From contig JAUJEB010000001.1 in the NCBI GenBank assembly GCA_030442055.1, forward strand, positions 2,852,001 to 2,916,000: DNA of 64,000 nucleotides, in the 5' to 3' direction. The notes under the pieces were generated by a model, which saw only the letters and a program-made list of their open reading frames with translations, was not told where the DNA came from and made no database searches. Source of the stretch: Agaribacillus aureus. GTDB taxonomy: Bacteria > Bacteroidota > Bacteroidia > Cytophagales > Cyclobacteriaceae. Of the stretch, positions 9,759 through 18,677 are shown piece after piece; the stretch's first letter is position 1; every line of letters begins with the position of its first letter. The translations under genes were made by a program, and so were the position numbers.

Positions 9759-10163
9759 TTGAATTTGGAATCCAGGCCATTGAGGCAATTATCTTTGTAC
9801 GCGTGTATAGTTGCCTTGCTAATAAGTATCATTCGGTTTTCGCCCTTCAACAGTTACCTGCACCAGCATATTTGGGTCATATTTTTTTTTCTCTTTTTTC
9901 TTTCCATGTCTACCACGGGACTTACCTACCTGGCACTCAAGGAAACTCCGAAAAAATTCAGGACCAATTATTTATTAATTATTACCATTAGACTGTTAAT
10001 TGCCATGATCATATTGGGCTACGCCGTGTATATGAATATCATTAATCTGAAAATATTTGCCATCAATTACTTTATAATCTATTTAATATTCGTCATTTTT
10101 GAGTTATTCGCCCTGAAGTTCAATATCGGCGGAAATTCCGGCAAGGGACGAAAATTTCTTTGA
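9759..10163 (+). CDS. Small four-helix membrane protein ahead of the ATP synthase genes (AtpI-like)
   Basis: 134 aa with four hydrophobic segments (about 12-28, 38-58, 70-92, 97-120) and a basic C-terminal tail. No catalytic motif is visible. The TTG start at 9759 is preceded by GGGAG at 9746-9750, a good ribosome site with 8-nt spacing. Its topology resembles the protein at 10453-10848, including the string ALKETPKK/AFKNKDAK before helix 3 and IRLLIA/IRLIAC inside helix 3. The position directly before atpZ suggests an AtpI/UncI-like role in c-ring assembly; this is inferred from context. Confidence 0.7.
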   Translation: MNLESRPLRQLSLYACIVALLISIIRFSPFNSYLHQHIWVIFFFLFFLSMSTTGLTYLALKETPKKFRTNYLLIITIRLLIAMIILGYAVYMNIINLKIFAINYFIIYLIFVIFELFALKFNIGGNSGKGRKFL

Positions 10164-10207
10164 AATAGATTGGTCTTCGTAAAAATCTGCTTCCTAAACA
10201 CTGATCA

Positions 10208-10453
10208 TTGCCATCTTCCGAAAAAAAACATAGCGACCGCAGGCCCGACAAAAGAAGAGCAAACCAGCTTAAAAACTATGCCAGGTATTCCGGGCTTGGA
10301 TTTCAATTACTGGTTTCTTTGCTACTTGGCTTTTTTATCGGCCAAAAGTTAGATCACTGGGTAGGTACCAAAAATCCATGGTTTACCATATCACTGATTT
10401 TCCTGGCTTTTTTTGCATCTATGGTATATCTGATTAAAAAATTACCAAAATAG
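10208..10453 (+). CDS. atpZ: AtpZ/AtpI family ATP synthase assembly protein
   Basis: 81 aa. A basic N-terminal tail leads into YARYSGLGFQLLVSLLLGFFIGQKLD, the conserved first helix of AtpZ, followed by a second helix (about residues 56-76). The family sits in the membrane beside the Fo genes and is thought to help c-ring assembly or Mg2+ supply. The start is TTG at 10208, with no in-frame ATG before the conserved region. Its TAG stop overlaps the GTG start of the next gene (TAGTG), indicating translational coupling. Confidence 0.85.
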   Translation: MPSSEKKHSDRRPDKRRANQLKNYARYSGLGFQLLVSLLLGFFIGQKLDHWVGTKNPWFTISLIFLAFFASMVYLIKKLPK

Positions 10454-10848
10454 TGAATACCCACAACACAACCCCGCCTTATCTTAGACTAACCCTTTTT
10501 ACCCTGGTTGTGTCGCTAGCAATTTATGTGGTTCACTGGCTTCACCCTCAATCCATCTATCATAACATTGAATTTCTACTGGCCTTTTTTTACGCGACCT
10601 TCCTTTTTACCTACTTTTTGATCAGCCTGGCCTTCAAAAATAAAGATGCCAAAAGTGCGGTAATTATCAACCTGTCTGCCGTGGTCATCAGACTAATCGC
10701 CTGCGTCATTTCGGCCTATTTTTTTCTAAGAAATGACCCTGAAAACCATAACGTATTTGTTACCAATTTTTTGGTAGTTTATTTGTTTTACTTAGGGTTT
10801 GAAATTTATTCCATATTAAGTAACTTGCGGCCTAATTTGAAGCCGTAA
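10453..10848 (+). CDS. Second small four-helix membrane protein in the atp operon (AtpI-like)
   Basis: 131 aa, four predicted membrane helices (about 13-29, 38-58, 72-92, 100-122), GTG start overlapping the atpZ stop. It shares topology and scattered residues with the 134-aa protein on the other side of atpZ, so the two may be old paralogs. No named domain can be assigned with certainty; AtpI/UncI-like is the best guess because it ends only a few bases before atpB. It probably acts in assembly of the Fo sector. Confidence 0.7.
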   Translation: MNTHNTTPPYLRLTLFTLVVSLAIYVVHWLHPQSIYHNIEFLLAFFYATFLFTYFLISLAFKNKDAKSAVIINLSAVVIRLIACVISAYFFLRNDPENHNVFVTNFLVVYLFYLGFEIYSILSNLRPNLKP

Positions 10849-10857
10849 GCGTTGAAT

Positions 10858-12169
<1,312 letters not shown>

Positions 12170-12175
12170 CAACTT

Positions 12176-12217
12176 TGTGCTTGCTTACCAACATTAGGTT
12201 GGAGCAAGCACATTTTT
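12176..12217 (+). terminator. Intrinsic-terminator-like hairpin between atpE and atpF
   Basis: Perfect 10-bp outer stem TGTGCTTGCT (12176-12185) / AGCAAGCACA (12203-12212), with a nested 5-bp stem CCAAC/GGTTG around an ATTA loop, then TTTTT (12213-12217). It looks like a complete rho-independent terminator inside an operon whose downstream genes must still be expressed. It may therefore act as a partial attenuator or as a 3'-end stabiliser giving more c-subunit mRNA than b, delta, alpha and gamma mRNA. Confidence 0.75.
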
Positions 12218-12258
12218 ATTAGACAATTAATTACGACAAATTTTATAGAGATAAAAAT

Positions 12259-12753
12259 ATGGATTTATTAACGCCAGGTTTAGGATTGATTTTCTGGCAA
12301 TTCGTCACCTTCATTGCTGTGGTTGTCATTTTGGCAAAATTTGCATGGAAGCCCATCCTGGGTGCCTTGAAGGACAGGGAAACCTCCATCGAAGATGCAC
12401 TTAGCGCCGCTGAAAAAGCGAAAAGCGAAATGGAAAATCTTAAGGCTGAAAACGAAAAGCTTTTAGCCGAAGCAAGACTTGAAAGAGATAAAATACTGAA
12501 AGAGGCCACCGCTGCCGGTAACAAGCTGAAAGACGACGCCAGGGACGAGGCAGGAAAAATTAGTGCCAAAATGTTGGAAGATGCCAAAAATGCCATCAAC
12601 AACGAAAAGAAGGCCGCACTGGCCGATATTAAGGGCCAGGTAGCGTCACTTTCTATCGAAATTGCAGAGAAACTATTAAGAAAAAATCTTGAAGACGACA
12701 AAGCCCAAAAGTCATTGGTCAATGAGTTTATCAAAGATTTAAATAATAATTAA
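12259..12753 (+). CDS. atpF: F-type ATP synthase subunit b
   Basis: 164 aa. One N-terminal membrane helix (about 6-27, FWQFVTFIAVVVILAKFAWKP) is followed by a long charged alpha-helical coiled coil to the C-terminus, the stator stalk. FAWKPI after the helix is the usual family signature. ATG start. It is the first gene after the hairpin that follows atpE, and atpH begins 15 bp downstream. Confidence 0.95.
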   Translation: MDLLTPGLGLIFWQFVTFIAVVVILAKFAWKPILGALKDRETSIEDALSAAEKAKSEMENLKAENEKLLAEARLERDKILKEATAAGNKLKDDARDEAGKISAKMLEDAKNAINNEKKAALADIKGQVASLSIEIAEKLLRKNLEDDKAQKSLVNEFIKDLNNN

Positions 12754-12768
12754 TTAAGTAAATAGCCA

Positions 12769-13326
12769 ATGTCTGATTTCAAAGTTGCTTCCAGGTATGC
12801 CAAGTCATTGTTGGATTTGTCAATAGAAAAGGACTTTGTGGAGGAAGTGCATAAAGACATGCAGACCTTCTTCGATGTTTGTAACAGCAACAGGGATTTT
12901 CATTTAATGCTTAAAAATCCAATTATCAATCACAGCAAAAAATTGAAAATTCTGGATGAGATTTTTTCCAAAAAATTTCATCATTTGAGTTTATCCATCT
13001 TCAAACTCATCACATCGAAGCAGAGAGAGAGTTATCTCCCATCGATTTCCAGGCAATTTCTCCTTCAATACAATATTTACAAAGGCGTAGAAAGCGCCCA
13101 GGTGACAACCACCTTCCCGCTTACTGAGGAACTGAGAAAGGAATTCGTCGAGGCTGTGGAGCACATGACAGGGAAAAAAGTGGATTTGAAGGAAATCATC
13201 GATAAAGACATTTTGGGAGGATATATCCTGAAACTGGGCGACAGGCAGGTTGATGACAGTTTATCAGGAAAATTAAAAGAATTAAGTTTAAAATTTAATC
13301 ACAACCCATACATAGCAGCCTTTTAA
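12769..13326 (+). CDS. atpH: F-type ATP synthase subunit delta (OSCP)
   Basis: 185 aa, normal length. It begins VASRYAKSLLDLSIEK, the conserved N-terminal helix that contacts the tip of alpha. It ends with the signature DKDILGGYILKLGDRQVDDSLSGKLKEL. It joins the b stalk to the F1 head. Located between atpF and atpA as in most operons. Confidence 0.95.
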   Translation: MSDFKVASRYAKSLLDLSIEKDFVEEVHKDMQTFFDVCNSNRDFHLMLKNPIINHSKKLKILDEIFSKKFHHLSLSIFKLITSKQRESYLPSISRQFLLQYNIYKGVESAQVTTTFPLTEELRKEFVEAVEHMTGKKVDLKEIIDKDILGGYILKLGDRQVDDSLSGKLKELSLKFNHNPYIAAF

Positions 13327-13376
13327 TATCAATACGAAGGCTTTTGAGGTTATAGGCACATAAAAATTAAAATATA

Positions 13377-14957
13377 ATGGCAGAAGTAAGACCCGATGAA
13401 GTTTCAGCGATACTGAGGGAACAGTTATCAAATTATAGAACAGAAGCTGAGCTGGAGGAAGTAGGCACCGTACTACAGATAGGGGATGGTGTAGCGCGTA
13501 TTTACGGACTTTCCCAGGCTCAATCCGGTGAATTACTGGAGTTTGAAAATGGACTTAAAGCATTGGTACTCAACCTGGAGGAGGATAATGTAGGAGCAGT
13601 ATTGCTCGGAGAATCCCAGGAAATAAAGGAAGGAGATACCGTTAAAAGAACAGGTCAAATTGCTTCCATTAACGTTGGTGACGGTTTATTGGGAAGGGTA
13701 GTTAACACCCTTGGCGAACCCATCGACGGCAAGGGTCCTGTCAGTGGCGATCTCTATGACATGCCATTGGAAAGAAAAGCCCCCGGGGTAATCTATAGGC
13801 AGCCGGTGAATGAGCCGTTGCAAACCGGTATCAAGGCCATCGACTCAATGATCCCTATTGGTCGTGGCCAAAGAGAGTTAATTATCGGCGATCGCCAAAC
13901 TGGAAAAAGTGCAGTAGCCATAGATACCATCATCAATCAAAAAGAATTTCACGAAAAAGGTGAGCCTGTCTTCTGTATTTATGTGGCTATAGGCCAAAAA
14001 GCTTCTACTGTGGCAGGTGTGGTTTCCGCGCTGGAAAAGGGTGGTGCTATGGATTACACCATCGTAGTAGCTGCCAGTGCCTCCGATCCTGCTCCGATGC
14101 AATTCTTCGCCCCGTTTACAGGTGCCGCCATCGGAGAATACTTCCGGGACACCGGTCGGCCGGCGCTCGTTGTTTATGACGACCTTTCAAAACAAGCCGT
14201 GGCATACCGCGAGGTGTCACTACTGCTAAGAAGACCTCCAGGACGTGAGGCCTATCCCGGCGATGTATTCTATCTGCATTCAAGATTGTTGGAAAGAGCT
14301 GCAAAAATTAATGAAAGTGATGAAATTGCTGCTGACATGAATGACCTTCCCGAGTCAATAAAACATCTGGTTAAGGGAGGAGGGTCTTTAACAGCATTAC
14401 CGATTATCGAAACACAGGCCGGCGATGTGTCTGCCTATATTCCCACCAACGTAATTTCCATTACTGACGGTCAGATATTCCTTGAAACCAACCTCTTCAA
14501 CTCCGGCATCAGACCTGCCATCAATGTGGGTATCTCCGTTTCCAGGGTTGGTGGCTCGGCACAAATTAAATCAATGAAAAAAGTAGCCGGTACCTTGAAG
14601 TTGGATCAGGCCCAATTCAGAGAGCTGGAGGCCTTTGCAAAATTTGGCTCAGACCTCGATGCAGCTACCAAATTGACCATCGAAAGAGGAAAAAGAAACC
14701 TTGAAATTCTGAAGCAAGGCCAGTACAGTCCGGTTCCGGTTGAAAATCAGGTGGCCATTATCTACGCCTCTACCAATGGCTTGCTTGACAACGTGCCTAT
14801 CAATAAGGTGAAAGAATACGAAAATGAGTTGTTGGCGTTGTTGGAAGCACAACACGAAGATCTCCTGGCATCACTCAGATCCGGCAAACTGGATGGCGAT
14901 GTAACTGATACAATTAAGAAAGTGGCAGCTGATCTTGCCAAGAAGTACGAAAATTAA
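13377..14957 (+). CDS. atpA: F-type ATP synthase subunit alpha
   Basis: 526 aa. Walker [10 protein letters not shown] lies near residue 170 and the catalytic-interface arginine is in the conserved [13 protein letters not shown] segment (near residue 380). Length and all blocks match AtpA, the non-catalytic nucleotide-binding subunit of F1. It is followed 20 bp later by atpG. The catalytic beta subunit is not next to it, which is normal in this phylum. Confidence 0.97.
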   Translation: MAEVRPDEVSAILREQLSNYRTEAELEEVGTVLQIGDGVARIYGLSQAQSGELLEFENGLKALVLNLEEDNVGAVLLGESQEIKEGDTVKRTGQIASINVGDGLLGRVVNTLGEPIDGKGPVSGDLYDMPLERKAPGVIYRQPVNEPLQTGIKAIDSMIPIGRGQRELIIGDRQTGKSAVAIDTIINQKEFHEKGEPVFCIYVAIGQKASTVAGVVSALEKGGAMDYTIVVAASASDPAPMQFFAPFTGAAIGEYFRDTGRPALVVYDDLSKQAVAYREVSLLLRRPPGREAYPGDVFYLHSRLLERAAKINESDEIAADMNDLPESIKHLVKGGGSLTALPIIETQAGDVSAYIPTNVISITDGQIFLETNLFNSGIRPAINVGISVSRVGGSAQIKSMKKVAGTLKLDQAQFRELEAFAKFGSDLDAATKLTIERGKRNLEILKQGQYSPVPVENQVAIIYASTNGLLDNVPINKVKEYENELLALLEAQHEDLLASLRSGKLDGDVTDTIKKVAADLAKKYEN

Positions 14958-14977
14958 ATTTATCCTGAATCTCTGAA

Positions 14978-15868
14978 ATGGCGAATTTAAAGGAAGTAAA
15001 AAATAGGATTAAGTCTGTAATTTCTACCCAGCAGATCACCAAGGCAATGAAAATGGTGGCCGCGGCCAAGTTGCGGAGGGCACAGGATCGGATCATTCAG
15101 ATGCGCCCCTATGCTAACAAGTTATCAGTAATCCTATCCAATGTTTCCTCTGGTGTTGAAGACGATACGGTCAATGAGTACGCTGAGGTAAGGCCGGTAA
15201 AAAAAGTACTTTTAGTAGTTATTACATCCGACCGGGGATTGTGTGGGGCCTTTAACAGTAATATCTGTAAGACCGCGTCGAGCTTAATTAAGGAAAAGTA
15301 CCAGGACCAAAATGACAATAGCAACGTCTACATATTGCCTATTGGTAAAAAGGGGCTTGATTACTTTAAAAAGAGGAATTACCCAATTATCGAGGATTAT
15401 GTCACGCTTTTTGGACATTTGAATTTTGATGAGGTAAGAAAAGCAGCGGAAATGGCCATGAATGGTTATAAAAGCGGAGAATTTGATGCGGTAGAGCTTG
15501 TATATAACGAGTTTAAAAATGTAGCCACGCAAATACTGAGAAAGGAGCAATTCCTGCCAATAGCCCCCCCCGCGGAAGAGGAAAAAGAAACCAGTGTTAC
15601 TAACGTTGACTATATCTTTGAACCTTCCAAGGAGATTATCATTGAAGAGCTGATACCCAAGTCTTTAAAGGTTCAGTTTTATAAAGCACTCCTGGAATCA
15701 AATGCTTCGGAGCAAGGCTCCAGGATGACGGCAATGGATAAAGCTACTGAAAATGCCAGTGAGTTATTAAAGGAATTAAGGTTAACTTACAACCGAACCA
15801 GACAGGCTGCCATTACAAAAGAAATACTGGAAATTGTCGGAGGTGCGGAAGCATTGGCCAGCAATTAA
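14978..15868 (+). CDS. atpG: F-type ATP synthase subunit gamma
   Basis: 296 aa. The N-terminal helix NRIKSVISTQQITKAMKMVAAAKLRRAQ and the C-terminal helix RMTAMDKATENASEL form the central rotor shaft. SDRGLCGAFNSNI is the conserved central block. It is the last gene of the operon; a clean terminator follows 24 bp after the stop. No atpD or atpC follows, so beta and epsilon must be encoded elsewhere. Confidence 0.96.
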   Translation: MANLKEVKNRIKSVISTQQITKAMKMVAAAKLRRAQDRIIQMRPYANKLSVILSNVSSGVEDDTVNEYAEVRPVKKVLLVVITSDRGLCGAFNSNICKTASSLIKEKYQDQNDNSNVYILPIGKKGLDYFKKRNYPIIEDYVTLFGHLNFDEVRKAAEMAMNGYKSGEFDAVELVYNEFKNVATQILRKEQFLPIAPPAEEEKETSVTNVDYIFEPSKEIIIEELIPKSLKVQFYKALLESNASEQGSRMTAMDKATENASELLKELRLTYNRTRQAAITKEILEIVGGAEALASN

Positions 15869-15891
15869 TAAAAATTTTAGTTATATTTATT

Positions 15892-15921
15892 AAAGCTCAT
15901 TAATTATAATGAGCTTTTTTT
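15892..15921 (+). terminator. Rho-independent terminator of the atp operon
   Basis: 9-bp stem AAAGCTCAT (15892-15900) / ATGAGCTTT (15909-15917) with an 8-nt loop, running directly into a seven-T tract. It sits 24 bp after the atpG stop and separates the operon from the UbiA-like gene. Confidence 0.9.
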
Positions 15922-15948
15922 GTATCTAAAGTTCTTCAAAATGCTTTA

Positions 15949-16791
15949 GTGTTGGAAGTCTTGATCAAAATATATCGGTATCTGAGAATTTTAAGCGTGG
16001 ATGTAGTAATGGGGGCCTGTATAAGCGCTATATTCATAGCAAATTATATTGGCGTACAAATTAAAGTAGCACCACTTTTCACGCTGGCTATCTGTGTCTG
16101 GCTAATTTACACCGCAGATCATTTAATTGACGCCTACCACATCAAGCATAAACCTCATTCCCTTCGACATTTCTACCACAAGAAATATTTCAGGCCACTC
16201 GTATACCTTTTTATCATTGCCTGCTCTATTGGCTTGATCTCCCTGGCTTTTTTGCCCGGTAAAACGGTATTCTGGGGTGCCATTTTGCTGGTGGCTATAT
16301 TTACCCATTTCCTGCTGTTAAAGTTAATTGGGATCAGACCTTCCATACACAAGGAATTTCTGGTAGCTATTATCTATGTTTCGGGAATTTTTTTAGTGCC
16401 GCTCAGTATTTATAAGGGGGCCATAAACATAGATTTATGGATATTATACGGTCAATATCTCGGCCTAGCATTGATAAACCTTTTACTATTTGCGGTGATT
16501 GAGGAAAGCATTGACAAAAGGGATGGACATACCTCCTTTGTCCAATTTGCCGGCCCAAAGCTTACGATGTCCATTATTTGGGTGCTGCTAATCCTGTCAA
16601 GTCTATATCCGATTTATGCCCTGATAGCCGCTTCAAGCCGATATGGTATCGTTTATCAATTGATTATTCTTGCCATGAGTATCACCCTGGCAATCATCGC
16701 TTACAAAAAAGAGTACTTTAGCAAAAGAGAACGATACCGGATCTATGGAGATGCCATATTTTTATATCCGATCCTGGTAATAGGTTGGTGA
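15949..16791 (+). CDS. UbiA-like multi-pass membrane protein, possible prenyltransferase
   Basis: 280 aa with about eight to nine hydrophobic helices. An Asp-rich site between helices 2 and 3 reads TADHLIDAYHIKH (D57, D61) and a second reads EESIDKRDGHTSF (D189, D192). These positions correspond to the two divalent-metal/diphosphate motifs of UbiA prenyltransferases, although the first is a shortened version of NDxxDxxxD. Substrate unknown. The start is GTG at 15949, with TTG 15952 as an alternative. Its stop overlaps the following methyltransferase, so the pair is coupled and may form one lipid- or quinone-modifying step. This is inference. Confidence 0.6.
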   Translation: MLEVLIKIYRYLRILSVDVVMGACISAIFIANYIGVQIKVAPLFTLAICVWLIYTADHLIDAYHIKHKPHSLRHFYHKKYFRPLVYLFIIACSIGLISLAFLPGKTVFWGAILLVAIFTHFLLLKLIGIRPSIHKEFLVAIIYVSGIFLVPLSIYKGAINIDLWILYGQYLGLALINLLLFAVIEESIDKRDGHTSFVQFAGPKLTMSIIWVLLILSSLYPIYALIAASSRYGIVYQLIILAMSITLAIIAYKKEYFSKRERYRIYGDAIFLYPILVIGW

Positions 16792-17435
16792 TTGTCAACG
16801 AATACAATAAGCTGGCCCCTTATTACGATTTCCTTGCTCGTATGGTGTTTGGAAAGCGTCTCTTACGCGCAAAACTTCACTTCCTGCACCTTTTACCCGA
16901 ACACGCAAAAATCTGTATTATTGGCGGAGGCACGGGCCATGTTTTACAGCAACTATTAAAAAACAACCCACACACCCAAATTATTTATCTTGAAAAATCA
17001 TCGAAAATGATCGCCCTTGCCAGGCAAAAATTGAATCAAAACATGTTGACACAAGTTCGCTTTGTAGAAGGTGATGTTTCAAATTTAGCGGAAGAAGAAA
17101 AATATGATGTCATTATCACCAATTTCTTCCTGGACCAATTCTCGGAACGCCGGCTTACAATTTTGATGAAATCACTGAATAGTCGCCTGCAGGCAGGGGG
17201 GTTATGGCTGTTCACCGACTTTGTATTAACCAAAAGATCAAAAAATTATTGGTGGCAATTTCCGTTGGTAAAATTCATGTTTGCCTTTTTTAAGCTGACA
17301 GTCAATATTGAATCCAACAAGCTCCTGGAATTCAATCTTTTTTTTCAGGCGTTAGGTCTTGAAATTAATAATGAGCAGTATTTTTTAAAAAAGCTACTGG
17401 TAACAAGGATCTATAAAAGAAAAAGTTCCAAGTAG
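16788..17435 (+). CDS. Class I SAM-dependent methyltransferase
   Basis: 215 aa. The SAM-binding glycine motif IIGGGTGHVLQQLL lies near residue 45. An acidic end of strand 2 (IYLEKS) and a VRFVEGDVSNL segment follow, then YDVIITNFFLDQF, as in ubiquinone/menaquinone-type methyltransferases. The substrate cannot be read from sequence. The start is GTG at 16788, overlapping the stop of the upstream UbiA-like gene (GTGA); a TTG one codon earlier is also possible. The coupling suggests a shared pathway. Confidence 0.75.
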   Translation: MIVNEYNKLAPYYDFLARMVFGKRLLRAKLHFLHLLPEHAKICIIGGGTGHVLQQLLKNNPHTQIIYLEKSSKMIALARQKLNQNMLTQVRFVEGDVSNLAEEEKYDVIITNFFLDQFSERRLTILMKSLNSRLQAGGLWLFTDFVLTKRSKNYWWQFPLVKFMFAFFKLTVNIESNKLLEFNLFFQALGLEINNEQYFLKKLLVTRIYKRKSSK

Positions 17436-17491
17436 CGGTAGTCAGATTGATGGAAATTAAAAAAAGCGGAAGGGAATGTTCTTAAAAGGGC

Positions 17492-17525
17492 AAAAAAAAG
17501 AAGCCAGCAGGTGAAAACTGGCTTC
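17492..17525 (-). terminator. Rho-independent terminator of the coiled-coil lipoprotein gene
   Basis: On the minus strand, an 8-bp stem GAAGCCAG/CTGGCTTC (17500-17507 and 17518-17525) with a 10-nt loop runs straight into a U-tract (A-run at 17492-17499 on the plus strand). It lies about 47 bp beyond the lipoprotein stop. Confidence 0.85.
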
Positions 17526-17530
17526 TGGTG

Positions 17531-17549
17531 GATTCTCGTGGCGAGAATC
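17531..17549. repeat. Perfect 8-bp inverted repeat next to the terminator
   Basis: GATTCTCG / CGAGAATC with a 3-nt loop, between the lipoprotein stop at 17572 and the terminator hairpin. On the minus-strand transcript it would form a second stem-loop just upstream of the terminator and could protect the 3' end. Confidence 0.6.
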
Positions 17550-17571
17550 TATATATGGATGGAGATTGGGG

Positions 17572-18453
17572 TTAATCCACCATTACTACCAGATACTTCG
17601 AAGAATTCCAAAACTTCTCAGGATCCAGTATCACTAGGCTTTCTACATTCTTATCGTTAACTTTTTCAAAAGTGTAAGAGTCTTCCGGGTGGTTGGTTAC
17701 CAACTCTACTTTTTTTCCATTGATTGGGAAAGACTTGACTTCAGTGATGTCAATCTTGCTGAAAGCATCTCTGTTAAAGCCATCCTTCAAGGAACTTGTC
17801 TTACCAATCCCTAAGAAACCACCTTCTTTCGACACCACGTTTTCACTCAGCAATTCTTTTTTAGTGCTGACAGTGTAGTAAGCGGTGTTGATCTCTGTAA
17901 CTTTTTCTCCGATAATTTGTGCCTGATTGGCATTTTCGATAGAAAGCGTGTCAATAGTTGCATTTAGCTCAGCAATGCTAAAGTTCTTCTCTTCAAGATC
18001 TTGTTTAAGCATTGCGATTTGCTGATCTTTTTCTTCAATTTGTGCGGTCAATTCAGCTTTAAGCGTCTCCATAGCTTTTTTCAGCTTAGAATTGCTGCCA
18101 TAAGATCTTTTAAGCTGCTTGTCAAGAGAGGCGATGGTCTCTTTGTTTTGAGCCATCAATTCATTAATTGCCGCGATATCTTCAGAAATTTTCTTTTTGA
18201 TATCTTCCTCGGTTAGTTTATTGTCACTATTCGTAATGGCAATATTATTTTCTCTTGCTCTGATTTCGGCCAGATTCTTTTCGATTTCATTGAAAGAATC
18301 CATAAAGGAAGCAATAGAAGAATCTTTATCAGTAGATTCAGCCAGCAACTTTTGGTTTTCCTCGGTTAGCTGAGCGATCTTTTGCTCCATTTCTTTGTTA
18401 GTACATGCAAATGTGCCTGCACCAATTAGTAAGATAATAAGATACTTTTTCAT
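17572..18453 (-). CDS. Coiled-coil lipoprotein of unknown function
   Basis: 293 aa from the ATG at 18453. This start is fixed by GGAG six bases upstream; a TTG four codons earlier lies before that site. Lipobox GAGTFAC|T is followed by EMEQKIAQLTEENQKLL. A near-continuous heptad coiled coil covers about residues 20-185, and a globular C-terminus of about 100 residues ends in a hydrophobic strand (KYLVVMVD). The C-terminal part contains KEGGFLGIGKTSSLKDGFN. It is probably periplasmic or surface exposed. I do not recognise a named function. Monocistronic, with its own terminator. Confidence 0.8.
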   Translation of the reverse strand: MKKYLIILLIGAGTFACTNKEMEQKIAQLTEENQKLLAESTDKDSSIASFMDSFNEIEKNLAEIRARENNIAITNSDNKLTEEDIKKKISEDIAAINELMAQNKETIASLDKQLKRSYGSNSKLKKAMETLKAELTAQIEEKDQQIAMLKQDLEEKNFSIAELNATIDTLSIENANQAQIIGEKVTEINTAYYTVSTKKELLSENVVSKEGGFLGIGKTSSLKDGFNRDAFSKIDITEVKSFPINGKKVELVTNHPEDSYTFEKVNDKNVESLVILDPEKFWNSSKYLVVMVD

Positions 18454-18677
18454 AATAATCTCCAATTGTTACTTTTGGTTTAGTCTCCATAATGTAAATA
18501 ATGTGCCAAAAAATGGAAAAATCAGAAAAACCGCGATTTAAGCCCGATTTCAGCGGTTTTGAGAAATTTTAAAGAAAATGGGCATAAAAATTTCATCCTC
18601 CTAATGGGGATTGGGGGCGCAAACTGTGGAATTAGTCTACACCACTTTCTACAAAAAGTGATATTTAAATCGAATAT

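Noticed and set aside
14957-15949. Missing atpD/atpC as a sign of operon breakage
   Set aside because: Separate atpDC genes are usual in Bacteroidota, and the operon ends in a normal terminator after atpG.
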